Source: an uncultured Phocaeicola sp. (GTDB lineage: Bacteria > Bacteroidota > Bacteroidia > Bacteroidales > Bacteroidaceae). From it: a DNA stretch of 64,000 bases. Position numbers and translations under genes: made by a program. The DNA is taken from assembly GCA_944320845.1 (NCBI GenBank), contig CALUJA010000009.1:53768-117767 (forward strand), written 5' to 3'. This document shows positions 8,433 to 17,038 of the stretch, in pieces. Numbering within the stretch: position 1 is the first letter of the stretch; each line of letters starts with the position of its first letter. The notes beneath the pieces were generated by a model. That model did no database searches. It was not told the DNA's origin and saw only the letters and a list, made by a program, of their open reading frames with translations.

Positions 8433-8642
8433 TTATTTATAGTCCTGATAAGTGATAATGTGACGGGTAAGCGTTTCATCAGTCCTGATAATGATGAAAA
8501 ACAAGGGCTTCCAACCGTCCAAAAAGACGGTCAGAAACTGATACATGTAAAGATACCTTCCGGAGTGCCTGAGATATTCAAACACTTCCGGAAGGTCATG
8601 AAAAGGAACCGGACAACCTTCAATGTAATAACTGTGGCTCAT
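8433..8642 (-). CDS. prophage hypothetical protein, 69 aa
   Basis: The ATG at 8642 shares a base with the stop of the 38-aa gene before it (TGATG), so its translation is probably coupled. The protein is rich in aromatic residues (Tyr, Phe, Trp) and has no recognised domain. Its start (YYIEGCPVPF) resembles the start of the 67-aa ORF at 14067-14270 (YYHGCRFPVVFF), and both carry a T/K-rich RH near the end, so they may be distant paralogues. It is the last gene of the phage unit. The function is unknown. Confidence 0.6.
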   Translation of the reverse strand: MSHSYYIEGCPVPFHDLPEVFEYLRHSGRYLYMYQFLTVFLDGWKPLFFIIIRTDETLTRHIITYQDYK

Positions 8643-8758
8643 CAATGACGGTTAAGATAACGAATAACTGAAATTATAAGCCAACAAATCAGAACATAAG
8701 GCAAAACCGAAAGAACAACAATCAACGGCAAACCAAGATTCCAAAACAAAGCTTCCAT
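8642..8758 (-). CDS. 38-aa single-span membrane protein of the prophage
   Basis: This short gene starts at ATG 8758 and stops at 8642, reading MEALFWNLGLPL and ending RYLNRH. Residues about 5-32 are almost wholly hydrophobic, and the C-terminus is basic (Arg, Arg, His), giving a small bitopic membrane protein. It has its own promoter at 8779-8809 and its stop overlaps the next start (TGATG). Size, topology and place at the end of a microvirus genome suggest a lysis or membrane-interaction role, but this is inference; no homology was recognised. Confidence 0.6.
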   Translation of the reverse strand: MEALFWNLGLPLIVVLSVLPYVLICWLIISVIRYLNRH

Positions 8759-8778
8759 AACATTAACATTAGTTTCTA

Positions 8779-8809
8779 CAAATATAAGAAATTAATACTA
8801 AATCACCAA
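8779..8809 (-). promoter_or_regulatory. promoter of the 38-aa/69-aa pair
   Basis: On the minus strand, TTGG (8809-8806) and TATATTTG (8786-8779) are separated by 19 bp. The predicted start near 8772 is 14 bases from the ATG at 8758. The -33 box overlaps the 3' end of VP2. Confidence 0.6.
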
Positions 8810-9915
8810 GTAGCAGGAAGCCACCAGACAAAACCATCATAGTTTCTAACACCATCGATAGCACGGCCAACACCAGTATGTTTAAAATCATCACGCAATT
8901 GCCGCGCCTGAGAACGAATACTACCTACAGGATTATCAAGAAGCTTAGGCGTAGCGGCTGCCTTAATGGCATCATCAAAATACTGTTCCAAACGAACTTT
9001 CTGGTCATAAGTCCACTTAGCACCTTTAGCCTGGTACATAGCATCCATGGCTACCCATTTGGCACGCTCGATTTCCTTGCCTTTCAAAATTCCGTCCTGA
9101 ATCTTGTTAACAATATCAGCAGCATAGCTTCCCGCCTGCAGGCGCTTTTCAAGCGGCAGCCACTGAAGGTTAATATCAAGCATCGAATTAGTAATACCTA
9201 AGCCTTGATTCTGCAAAGCCTTGTTGGTAGCCTCGCCTGCCATCAGAGAGGGCGTAAAGTAATTGACGATTCTCTGATAGTCATTCTGCAAGACCTGACC
9301 TTGTGCACCGGAAATGGCAGCACCGACACGGGCACCGAGCGTACGGGCATCATACTGATTACTCAGACGCTGTCCGGTAACACCCTGACGCATGGCGGCA
9401 AGCTCATAGGGCAACTTGGCATTGCTCTGAAAAGATTCGTTCAAAGTACGCATGACAGTAGCAACGGTATTAAGAGCGCCGACGACATCGGGCTTCTGGG
9501 CAGTCCATCCGACAGCCTGATAAGGTGTAGCAGTAGGAGTGTTAATACCTGCCATCTGGGGAACACTACCATTAGGAGCGGAAGCGGAAGAAGCAGAACC
9601 GGTGGACAAATCCGACATGTAAGGATTTATTCCGGCTTCCTCAAGGCGCTTCATCTGAGCCGAAGGCGAATTGTACTCATTAGTGGCATTCCAAAAGTTC
9701 CATTGCGTGGCAACCTGCTTATCATACATCTTGTTGGCATCCCTAAACTGCTGAGCATAGGCTTCCTTATTATAGGCTATCTGCTTATCAAGCATAGCAA
9801 GATTAAACTCATTGTTCATCTGAGCAATGTCACGATTGGCATCATTAGTACCGGCAGCAATCTGTTTGTTGGTCTCGTTAGTCTCACGGGTCATCTGTTT
9901 TTCTGCACTTGCCAT
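8803..9915 (-). CDS. microvirus DNA pilot / minor spike protein VP2
   Basis: The 370-residue product has the VP2 hallmark NSPSAQMKRLEEAGINPYM at about residues 82-100, next to an N-terminal coiled-coil-like stretch rich in Asn, Gln and Asp. A Ser/Ala/Gly-rich segment follows. In microviruses this protein is thought to form the DNA-delivery tube. ATG 9915 is preferred to the TTG three codons upstream. The C-terminus ends in aromatic residues (WWLPATW). Confidence 0.92.
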   Translation of the reverse strand: MASAEKQMTRETNETNKQIAAGTNDANRDIAQMNNEFNLAMLDKQIAYNKEAYAQQFRDANKMYDKQVATQWNFWNATNEYNSPSAQMKRLEEAGINPYMSDLSTGSASSASAPNGSVPQMAGINTPTATPYQAVGWTAQKPDVVGALNTVATVMRTLNESFQSNAKLPYELAAMRQGVTGQRLSNQYDARTLGARVGAAISGAQGQVLQNDYQRIVNYFTPSLMAGEATNKALQNQGLGITNSMLDINLQWLPLEKRLQAGSYAADIVNKIQDGILKGKEIERAKWVAMDAMYQAKGAKWTYDQKVRLEQYFDDAIKAAATPKLLDNPVGSIRSQARQLRDDFKHTGVGRAIDGVRNYDGFVWWLPATW

Positions 9916-9989
9916 AATAGTCAATTTTTAAAGTAAACGACGAGCAGCGCTCCGTGATGAATCACGAAACGCTGTACTATTTTTCAGAA

Positions 9990-10475
9990 TCACTCAGCGG
10001 CAGGAGCCGAATCAGGAGCCGGAGCAAGATTAGGAGCAGGATCAGGAACAGGGTCTATATTCTCTGAATCCTGAAGGCGAGAAACCTCACCATCAAGTTC
10101 TGACTGAATATACTGATTCCAGGACTGTAACTCCGACAAGGACTGTATATACCTTGACTTGATGAACTGATGTAACTGAGCGTCAGACATCTTGGAACGG
10201 AGTTCAGAAAGTCCGTTAGACTGGGGCTGACAATCAAGCCAATCGGAAAGCTGATTCAAGGTCATGCGGTCAAGACGACGCTGGTTAAACAACATATAAA
10301 TATCAGTACGGTAAGAAACGGCATCCTGAGAACCGTTCGGGCAAGGGACATCCTGACGGTAGAAAGTCTCGACAGGAGAAGCAGCACGAAGGCAAGTTAC
10401 CTTCATCATTTCAGAGGAAACACCGCGTTCAGGCTTCTTGGAACGCTTACAATGTATTACTTTAGTCGGTATCAT
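9990..10475 (-). CDS. prophage internal/scaffolding-like protein (VP3 position)
   Basis: The 161-residue protein lies between the capsid and pilot genes, where many microviruses encode a scaffolding or internal protein. It starts MIPTKVIHCK with a basic N-terminus, has a helical middle (about residues 65-125), and ends in an acidic Pro/Ala/Asp tail (DPVPDPAPNLAPAPDSAP). ATG 10475 is chosen because the longer opening would run into VP1. The VP3 assignment rests mainly on position and size. Confidence 0.7.
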   Translation of the reverse strand: MIPTKVIHCKRSKKPERGVSSEMMKVTCLRAASPVETFYRQDVPCPNGSQDAVSYRTDIYMLFNQRRLDRMTLNQLSDWLDCQPQSNGLSELRSKMSDAQLHQFIKSRYIQSLSELQSWNQYIQSELDGEVSRLQDSENIDPVPDPAPNLAPAPDSAPAAE

Positions 10476-10488
10476 AAACAAGAAAATT

Positions 10489-12306
10489 TTAATACGGCAA
10501 GCCGTTACGGTCAAGTGAACGGACTACTTTAACATCAAAGAACGTAGAGCAAAGCAAATGGTCTGCCTTGTCGGCATCCACAGCAAAAAGAGTATCCACG
10601 GCATGCGGGTTAACCTTAAAGAATCCGGCCTTGATAGAATCAGATTCAACGTTAGGATTATCCGGATAATCGACAGAATCGGCGGCAAACATATCATCAT
10701 CATTAAACTTCATGACAAAGGACTCAAGAGTAGAGGCAAATTCACCACGAGAGACATCAACAGCAGTCTTCCAATCGATATAGCGGGGAGCATAACCTAA
10801 ATAAGTATCCGCAGAAATCGGAGGAGAAGAAGGGGTTTCCAAAGCAGGATTAAGAGCACGACAGACAGGAACGGATTCCATACCGATACGGTCAAATTCA
10901 GGTATCGGGAAATCGGTCACATCCGTAAGGGTAGCGGCAAAATTCACTCCGGTAGTCGTATAGTCTATAATCGGCAGGGCACGGAAAATACACATGATGA
11001 TACCATACTGTCCGGCAGAGTCAAACGAGATATCACCGTTACCAGAAAATACACCGGTAGCACGCTGCAAGGCGGCATTGTCATTGGCAAGGTTGGTATT
11101 GGTAATGGCATTGATATCAAGATTGGAGGTTATTCCACCGAGATAACGGCACATACCGGATAGGAAGTCACTGGGCTTCTGTCCCCAATGGGCACCAATC
11201 TGGGCAGGATAGTCCTCTTCAGCGGCAAGACTGACCTCTTTCCACTTCTGAGCGGCTTCAGCACGGCGGAGAGCAAGGATAGACAAATTAGCATTCAAAG
11301 ATATATCACTACCAAGTTTAAGACCAGATTCATAAACAGAATTATACTGAGAACCTTCAGGAATAATATTATAGATAGTAGAAGATTCAGCAGCAGATCT
11401 ATTAACCTGAAGATTAGCTTTAGCATTCAAAGTACGATTATCACCACCAAGAGACAAAGTAAAAGTTCCGTCTGAAACAATAGGCACATCACCGGAAGAA
11501 ACACCAATAGGTATAACGGAAGCTTCACCATATTGAGCAACCGGGAGAACACCATGAAACAAATCCTTCTGCCAGTTCGAGTAGCGGAGGTCAAAGAAGT
11601 TGAAAGTATCGGTAAAGCCGGATACGGTCAAATCCAAATTCAAGTCACCATTACCGGTGATATAGTCCATATTAAACGTGGAAGGATTAGTACGTTCCCA
11701 CTGAGTATAACGGTTATAGTCAGCATATATCTTCTGATAGACCATCAACGGAAAAGGAGAAAGGGCAAGGTTATTGAGCATAGGATGCTCTTCCCAAGTC
11801 CACTTCAATGTACCGTTAGGGTCATAGGGATAAAAATTACCGTAACCGAGATATTCAAGAAGACGGCAAGTCATGGTAGAGCGGTAGAAGCCGAAAGCAT
11901 TCTTTTTCTGACCAAGAGATACTATATATTTCGCTACCTGTTCACAAGAAAAGTAAGGCAACTGACCGGAAAGGGCCTTGTTATCAGAGATAACCGGACC
12001 AGAGGCGGCCTGAAGATTAGTGTTCATCTGAGTAATCGCAGTATTGAACTTGTTCCACATCTGAGAGAACGGCACAAAGTAAAAGTCATAATAGCCACGC
12101 ATACGAGCAAAAGCAGCCTGATTTAAGGCCTGAGTACGAATAAAGTTCTGAAGAATGACACGGAAAGAGTCAAACGGCAGAACAGGAGTATACCAAACCG
12201 GCATCAATTCGCCAACCTTGGCAGTAAAGTTGATTTTCTGAGACAAGTCAAAGCCGTCACGGGTAGGATTGTTACGGACATTGACCAAATTCATAATATT
12301 ACCCAT
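10489..12306 (-). CDS. microvirus major capsid protein VP1
   Basis: The 605-residue protein is the Microviridae F-type jelly-roll capsid protein. The N-terminal DLSQKINFTAKVGELMPVW and PGDSF-like PFDSFRVILQNFIRTQAL, followed by ARMRGYYDFYFVPFSQMWNKF, are characteristic. Its length fits Alpavirinae, whose capsid protein carries a surface insert. It starts 4 bases after the Rep stop; a second in-frame ATG at 12294 is an alternative. No truncation is seen. Confidence 0.96.
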   Translation of the reverse strand: MGNIMNLVNVRNNPTRDGFDLSQKINFTAKVGELMPVWYTPVLPFDSFRVILQNFIRTQALNQAAFARMRGYYDFYFVPFSQMWNKFNTAITQMNTNLQAASGPVISDNKALSGQLPYFSCEQVAKYIVSLGQKKNAFGFYRSTMTCRLLEYLGYGNFYPYDPNGTLKWTWEEHPMLNNLALSPFPLMVYQKIYADYNRYTQWERTNPSTFNMDYITGNGDLNLDLTVSGFTDTFNFFDLRYSNWQKDLFHGVLPVAQYGEASVIPIGVSSGDVPIVSDGTFTLSLGGDNRTLNAKANLQVNRSAAESSTIYNIIPEGSQYNSVYESGLKLGSDISLNANLSILALRRAEAAQKWKEVSLAAEEDYPAQIGAHWGQKPSDFLSGMCRYLGGITSNLDINAITNTNLANDNAALQRATGVFSGNGDISFDSAGQYGIIMCIFRALPIIDYTTTGVNFAATLTDVTDFPIPEFDRIGMESVPVCRALNPALETPSSPPISADTYLGYAPRYIDWKTAVDVSRGEFASTLESFVMKFNDDDMFAADSVDYPDNPNVESDSIKAGFFKVNPHAVDTLFAVDADKADHLLCSTFFDVKVVRSLDRNGLPY

Positions 12307-12310
12307 AATA

Positions 12311-13909
12311 TTAAAGTTTTTCTTCAACAACAAAAAGTTTATTCTTGTCATTCTGCAACTTATGCTTAATAAATTGCCGTGAAAGGCTCATTATATTAGC
12401 CCTGAATGAACGGTAGGAAAACGAATTCTTGAAATTATCAAAATCATAGTCTGAATTATTGTAAAAGTAGACGACATCACCTTCATCAGCGTAATCACAG
12501 TCAAAATATTTCGACTGAGCCTCAAAAAAGTCAGTGAGATGCATGTAGTCAAGAGATGAATAGAAATCCTCGATACGGCAAAGATACCACTCCGGGGAAA
12601 CCCTAAGAATACGGAAATTCTCACAGAAAGTACGTGAAACAAGTATCTGGTTATAAATATTGAATAATATCTTGTTCCAGTCTCCAGAAGTCAAAATATC
12701 ATGAAGAGGAATATTCCTAAAAGGGTACAACGCATCAGCAAGAACGACAATATCCTTCGGATAGAGAAGATTAAAGGTCAAACCGAGACGATGTTCATTA
12801 TCAGGAGAACTCAAGAACCACTTCATGTACAGCACATCAAGAAGATAACGGGAAAGTTCTATACAGGAACAATCGGAACCGAAGTAAGTGCGGGCTTTAT
12901 CGTACGATTGATATAGAAGCAGACGGCGAGATGAATCTGAAGAAGCATATCCTTTACACTTCGGGTAGTAGTAACGGTAATTCGCGTACCGGAGAGTATA
13001 GTCACGAGACTTCGTACCGAGAAGGACGCTGCCCTTAACAAAGTCCGCAGCGGGAGTTGAGAGAACCTGTACAAGTTCCTTTCTAAAAAGCGCTCGACCC
13101 AAAAATCGAGAGTGGACGGAGAAACACCTTGTGGTTGGTATTTCAAGAAAAGGGGGTAGAGACTGAGAGCCGTTAACATACGACGCAACGTAGGAAGAAG
13201 CCGTACCGTCTGTGATGAGTTCGCAATCGACAATACCGTACTGCCAAGCCGAACGTACATAGTATTCCAGCAACGTAAGCTTGTCGGTGGCACGAGGGAG
13301 ACGCTTCTTACGTTTCGGCCAAGTCCATTCCGGAAAATCCGATAACGTGCAACAATCGGACGGCGTGCAGAGCTCGGGATAGTTACAGTATAATAGGATA
13401 TGAAAATGCGGTCTGAAAGAATCAGGCCCGTATTCTCCAGAGGCAAAGTAACGTATTTCATATTCGGGGATAAAAGTTCTTAGATTCTTAATAAAAAGCT
13501 GAAGGTCACGCTTTCTAAGATAGGGAATGTCACCAAAAAGACGACATTTCTTCACAAGCTGACGGTAAAGGTCAGGAGAATAGTCAGCGGAACCGAGATA
13601 ATTAAGAGAAGTGTCATAACGCGAGCGCGGCGTAGTAACATCAAAAAGGTCATATCTACGGCCAAACTCAGAAGAAGTCTTAGAAATCTCATAGGCACGC
13701 ATACGGGGTATGCACGCATTCGCGTAAGTCAAGGTAATGAAATAGACAAACTTTGACACCTTAGCCTCACAATCACACTGAAAAGCGTACCGCGAACTCT
13801 TGTTCATAGAACAGGCGGTACACTTTCCACAAGGGACTACCAAATCCTCTCCGGAATAGGGATTATAAACCTTACGGGGATTCAGACAATATGTAAAGGG
13901 ATAATCCAT
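12311..13909 (-). CDS. microvirus replication initiator VP4 (HUH Rep)
   Basis: The 532-residue protein starts DYPFTYCLNPRKV followed by CGKCTAC, as in microvirus VP4. HUH nuclease motifs are in order: YFITLTYANA (motif 1), RPHFHILLY (motif 2, the two metal-binding His) and YVASYVNG (motif 3, with two Tyr spaced YxxxY as in superfamily I rolling-circle Reps). It nicks the origin and starts rolling-circle replication. ATG 13909 overlaps the stop of the preceding lipoprotein gene by one base (TGATG). Confidence 0.95.
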   Translation of the reverse strand: MDYPFTYCLNPRKVYNPYSGEDLVVPCGKCTACSMNKSSRYAFQCDCEAKVSKFVYFITLTYANACIPRMRAYEISKTSSEFGRRYDLFDVTTPRSRYDTSLNYLGSADYSPDLYRQLVKKCRLFGDIPYLRKRDLQLFIKNLRTFIPEYEIRYFASGEYGPDSFRPHFHILLYCNYPELCTPSDCCTLSDFPEWTWPKRKKRLPRATDKLTLLEYYVRSAWQYGIVDCELITDGTASSYVASYVNGSQSLPPFLEIPTTRCFSVHSRFLGRALFRKELVQVLSTPAADFVKGSVLLGTKSRDYTLRYANYRYYYPKCKGYASSDSSRRLLLYQSYDKARTYFGSDCSCIELSRYLLDVLYMKWFLSSPDNEHRLGLTFNLLYPKDIVVLADALYPFRNIPLHDILTSGDWNKILFNIYNQILVSRTFCENFRILRVSPEWYLCRIEDFYSSLDYMHLTDFFEAQSKYFDCDYADEGDVVYFYNNSDYDFDNFKNSFSYRSFRANIMSLSRQFIKHKLQNDKNKLFVVEEKL

Positions 13910-14070
13910 CACTTCACCGGAGATTGAATTGTTATCGTAGCAGAATCGGCAGAAGCAGAAGTCGGATTCTCTACCTTCTGAGAAGAATTCGTATTATGCT
14001 TCTGAACATAGACAGCAAACGTACAAGACGCGACAAGCGCCGTAACAAGGATGATAAACACATACTTCAT
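13909..14070 (-). CDS. 53-aa lipoprotein-like small protein of the prophage
   Basis: The gene begins at ATG 14070 (MKYVFIILVTALVASC) and ends at the TGA 13911-13909. An N-terminal hydrophobic stretch ends in LVASC, a plausible lipobox with Cys16, followed by a polar Ser/Thr/Asn/Gln-rich tail. Its start overlaps the 67-aa gene stop (ATGA) and its stop overlaps the Rep start (TGATG), which is good evidence that it is translated. It may be a superinfection-exclusion, surface or lysis factor. No homologue was recognised. Confidence 0.65.
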   Translation of the reverse strand: MKYVFIILVTALVASCTFAVYVQKHNTNSSQKVENPTSASADSATITIQSPVK

Positions 14071-14270
14071 AAGTTATGTCTTTTAATAAATGTTTTAAGT
14101 GAACAGATACGGACAAAAGGCTTTCCGTCCTTCAAGTGGTAGATCTGCCAACGGTCAAGCATCTTTGCAGACAAAGCAAAAGAATGCACAGCATACCAGT
14201 CGAGCAACTCACGGACGGAAAAGAACACAACGGGGAAACGGCAGCCGTGATAATAAATACACAATTTCAT
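14067..14270 (-). CDS. prophage hypothetical protein, 67 aa
   Basis: First gene of the phage transcription unit, starting MKLCIYYHGCRFPV, with a mixed alpha/beta look and a basic end (KTFIKRHNL). The stop overlaps the next start (ATGA), tying it to the lipoprotein and Rep. It is weakly similar to the 69-aa protein at the other end of the phage. It could be a small DNA-binding or regulatory protein; the function is unknown. Confidence 0.65.
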   Translation of the reverse strand: MKLCIYYHGCRFPVVFFSVRELLDWYAVHSFALSAKMLDRWQIYHLKDGKPFVRICSLKTFIKRHNL

Positions 14271-14365
14271 AACAAGAAAATTTAACGGTTAAAAAATGGT
14301 CTGTTTACAAAGCAAAAGGCGCAAGCCTGACGCTTCAGACGCAATAATAAGCCAAATCTTTAGAA

Positions 14366-14393
14366 AGTGTGTATAATGCGCATTATGTTTAAT
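14366..14393. other. right attachment site, well-formed dif
   Basis: The 11-6-11 layout is AGTGTGTATAA, TGCGCA, TTATGTTTAAT. The right arm is one substitution plus one shift from the E. coli XerD half-site TTATGTTAAAT, and the left arm ends in ATAA as XerC half-sites do. It is read as a regenerated dif, so the window probably lies at the chromosome terminus. A plasmid or secondary site cannot be excluded. Confidence 0.8.
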
Positions 14394-14433
14394 AACTGCA
14401 GGAAACCCCCTCTTTCCTCCATTTTTCCCTTGA

Positions 14434-15498
14434 TTATTCTTCCAGAAAGTCTTTGATGCGTTGCTCTTCACTCAAACGGCAAATCAGCAGCATACCGTTT
14501 TTTTCAGCTACTATGTATCCGTCCAGTCCCTGGATTATGACCTTCTTTTCTTCCGTAGCGTGTATTACACAGTTTCGTGATTCATGAATCCTTATATTGC
14601 TTCCTATACATATATTATTGTGAGCATCTTTTTTCGTGTGGTCATGCAGCGACCCCCACGTGCCCAAGTCGCTCCATCCGAATGACGCCGGAAATACATA
14701 AATTTCGTCAGCTTTCTCCATAACGGCATAATCGATGGAGATATTTTCACATGCAGGAAACAGTTCATTGATTAGAGCCTGCTCTTTTTCGGTATAATAA
14801 TAAGGAAGAAGACGCTCGAAAATCTTTGCCATAGCAGGCTGATAAACGCGTAATGCATTGACGATGGTATTGACATTCCATATGAAGATTCCTGCATTCC
14901 AGAAGTAATTGTTTTTCCGCAAATAGCGTTCGGCGGTTTCTAAATTGGGCTTTTCCTTGAATGCGTCTACTCTGTAGATTTCTTTGTTTGAAGGACACGG
15001 CATTGAAAGGTCTGCCTCAATATATCCATATCCTGTTTCTGCGCGCGTAGCCTTCATTCCGAGTGTAACAATCGCATCTGAGTCTGCGGTAAACTTCATT
15101 GCGGATAAAACGACGCGTGAAAACTCGCGTTCGTCTGTCACGATATGGTCACTTGGTGTAACGACAATGTTGGCTTTGGGGTCTTTAGCCTTGATTTTCC
15201 AGCTTACATACGCAATGCATGGTGCTGTATTTCGCCGGCATGGCTCCAGCAAAATATGCTCGTCCCCTATTTGGGGAAGCTGTTCCTTTACTATATCCAC
15301 ATAATTGGCAGAAGTCACTATCCAAGTATTTTCAAGAGGACAAATGTCTTTGAAACGGTCTATTGTCAACTGGATTAGCGTTCGTCCGCATCCTAAAACA
15401 TCAATGAACTGTTTTGGATATGAAGGACTGCTCATCGGCCAAAACCGGCTTCCAACGCCCCCGGCCATTATGACCAAATGATTACTGTTCGGATTCAT
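14434..15498 (-). CDS. mannose-1-phosphate guanylyltransferase
   Basis: The 354-residue enzyme makes GDP-mannose from mannose 1-phosphate and GTP for fucose and capsule or glycan synthesis. The nucleotidyltransferase signature MAGGVGSRFWPMS is at residues about 11-23, with FKEKP and YFWNAGIF further on. It has only the transferase domain, not the fused isomerase. The start MNPNSNHL follows a -7 box at 15532-15539. It ends only 40 bases from the right dif site. Confidence 0.93.
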   Translation of the reverse strand: MNPNSNHLVIMAGGVGSRFWPMSSPSYPKQFIDVLGCGRTLIQLTIDRFKDICPLENTWIVTSANYVDIVKEQLPQIGDEHILLEPCRRNTAPCIAYVSWKIKAKDPKANIVVTPSDHIVTDEREFSRVVLSAMKFTADSDAIVTLGMKATRAETGYGYIEADLSMPCPSNKEIYRVDAFKEKPNLETAERYLRKNNYFWNAGIFIWNVNTIVNALRVYQPAMAKIFERLLPYYYTEKEQALINELFPACENISIDYAVMEKADEIYVFPASFGWSDLGTWGSLHDHTKKDAHNNICIGSNIRIHESRNCVIHATEEKKVIIQGLDGYIVAEKNGMLLICRLSEEQRIKDFLEE

Positions 15499-15531
15499 GG
15501 TTATAGATTTTAAAATACATGCATTATATTG

Positions 15532-15539
15532 CAAAGATA
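15532..15539 (-). promoter_or_regulatory. -7 box TATCTTTG of the guanylyltransferase gene
   Basis: Exact box read 15539 to 15532, 34 bases before the ATG at 15498. It lies just after the xylA terminator, which isolates the two units. Confidence 0.6.
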
Positions 15540-15557
15540 ACAATTTATCCGAATAAA

Positions 15558-15592
15558 AAAGTCCCGACTGAGGGAAAATCAATCGGGACTTT
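15558..15592 (-). terminator. terminator of xylR-xylB-xylA
   Basis: Perfect 10-bp arms 15558-15567 and 15583-15592 with a 15-base loop, followed on the minus strand by TTT and ATTCGG after the paired T run. The stem carries its own A/T edge. Confidence 0.88.
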
Positions 15593-15618
15593 GAATTTGC
15601 AGAGAAAAATATCAGTTA

Positions 15619-16935
15619 TCAGCAGTACATGTTTAGGATAGCTTCATACAATTCCTGCTTTCCGCTGGTTTGTTTCGGCTCACCGTTTGCTTTTGCATAG
15701 TCAACAACTTCTTCCAGAGTCAGCTTGCCCTCTTCAAATTCTTTTCCTTTGCCAGAATCGAATGAAGCATAGCGGTCGGCCAGCATTTTCTTATACGGAG
15801 ATTCTTCCAGCAGCTTGGCTGCGCTCAGCAATGCACGGGCCATAACATCCATACCGGCGATATGGGCGATAAAGATATCTTCCGGATCGGTAGAGTTACG
15901 GCGAGTCTTGGCATCGAAGTTCGTACCTCCGTTGCCGAATCCGCCGTTGCGGATAATCTGCATCATGGCCTGGGTGAGTTCGTAGTTGTCAATCGGGAAC
16001 TGGTCTGTATCCCATCCGTTCTGGTAGTCGCCGCGGTTTGCATCGATAGAGCCCAACATGCCGTTGTCGACAGCTACGCAGAGTTCATGTTCAAATGTAT
16101 GGCCGGCCAAAGTCGCATGGTTGACTTCGATGTTTACTTTGAAGTCTTTATCCAGATTATGAGCCTTCAGGAAGCCGATTACGGTTTCTGTATCTACATC
16201 ATACTGATGTTTGGTCGGTTCCATCGGTTTGGGCTCAATGAGGAAAGTACCCTTGAAGCCGTGGGCGCGAGCGTAATCGCGGGCGATGGTCAACATTTGT
16301 GCCAGATGTTCCTTTTCGCGCTTCTGGTCGGTATTCAGCAGTGACATATAACCTTCACGGCCGCCCCAGAATACATAGTTAGTACCACCCAGTTCGATGG
16401 TGGCATCGATGGCATTCTTTATCTGGACTGCTGCACGGGCCACGACATCAAAGTCGGGGTTTGTGGCAGCGCCATTCATATATCGTGCGTGTCCGAATAC
16501 GTTTGCTGTACCCCAAAGCAGCTTAATGCCTGTTTCTGCCTGTTTCTGCTTCAGGTAAGCCACTACTTCCTTCAGGTTTGATTCGTATTCTTCGATAGTA
16601 TCGGCTTCTGCGCAGAGGTCTACATCGTGGAAGCAGTAATATTCGATACCGATTTTCTGCATGATTTCAAAGCCTGCGTCAGCTTTGTCCTTGGCAGCCT
16701 GCACTTTGTCGGGGTTCTCATTCCACGGGAACTTCTTTGTTCCTCCGCCGAACTGGTCACCGCCTTCAGCGCACAAGGTATGCCACCATGCCATTGAAAA
16801 CTTCAGCCAGTCTTTCATCTTCTTTCCCATCACCACTCTTTCAGGGTCATAATAACGGAAAGCCAGAGGGTTTTTGCTTTCTACACCTTCGAACTTGATT
16901 TTTCCGATGTTCGGAAAATACTCTTTTGTTGCCAT
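15619..16935 (-). CDS. xylA: xylose isomerase
   Basis: The 438-residue class II xylose isomerase converts D-xylose to D-xylulose in the cytoplasm. The catalytic His lies in [10 protein letters not shown] (about residue 103), metal ligands lie in [16 protein letters not shown] and NHATLAGH, and [13 protein letters not shown] is conserved. It is the last gene of the xyl operon, 103 bp after xylB. No separate promoter was found in that gap. Confidence 0.97.
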   Translation of the reverse strand: MATKEYFPNIGKIKFEGVESKNPLAFRYYDPERVVMGKKMKDWLKFSMAWWHTLCAEGGDQFGGGTKKFPWNENPDKVQAAKDKADAGFEIMQKIGIEYYCFHDVDLCAEADTIEEYESNLKEVVAYLKQKQAETGIKLLWGTANVFGHARYMNGAATNPDFDVVARAAVQIKNAIDATIELGGTNYVFWGGREGYMSLLNTDQKREKEHLAQMLTIARDYARAHGFKGTFLIEPKPMEPTKHQYDVDTETVIGFLKAHNLDKDFKVNIEVNHATLAGHTFEHELCVAVDNGMLGSIDANRGDYQNGWDTDQFPIDNYELTQAMMQIIRNGGFGNGGTNFDAKTRRNSTDPEDIFIAHIAGMDVMARALLSAAKLLEESPYKKMLADRYASFDSGKGKEFEEGKLTLEEVVDYAKANGEPKQTSGKQELYEAILNMYC

Positions 16936-17038
16936 AATCGTACTGTTTTTTAAAGTTAATGAATTTATTCCCTTAAATACTTGTTTTTCTATCTGATCAT
17001 ATTCACATTTTATTATAGGAATATGAGTTTTTTAAAAG

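Larger units (their letters stand above)
7948..14393 (-). mobile_element. Microviridae (Alpavirinae-like) prophage integrated at dif
   Basis: All phage genes lie on the minus strand in the order 67-aa ORF, small lipoprotein, Rep (VP4), major capsid (VP1), internal/scaffold-like protein, pilot protein (VP2), 38-aa membrane protein and 69-aa ORF. Both ends are 28-bp dif-like sites (11-6-11) with the identical core TGCGCA at 7959-7964 and 14377-14382. The distance between the cores predicts a 6,418-nt circular genome, a normal microvirus size. There is no integrase gene, so host XerC/XerD probably performs integration, as proposed for other Bacteroidetes microvirus prophages. All core genes look intact. 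Confidence 0.92.

Noticed and set aside
8291-8479. 62-codon minus-strand opening in the prophage tail
   Set aside because: It overlaps the 69-aa gene and runs through the hairpins and A/T runs; no coding character.
14289-14471. 60-codon minus-strand opening crossing the right dif
   Set aside because: It spans the attachment site and the end of the guanylyltransferase gene, so it would not exist before integration as one frame.
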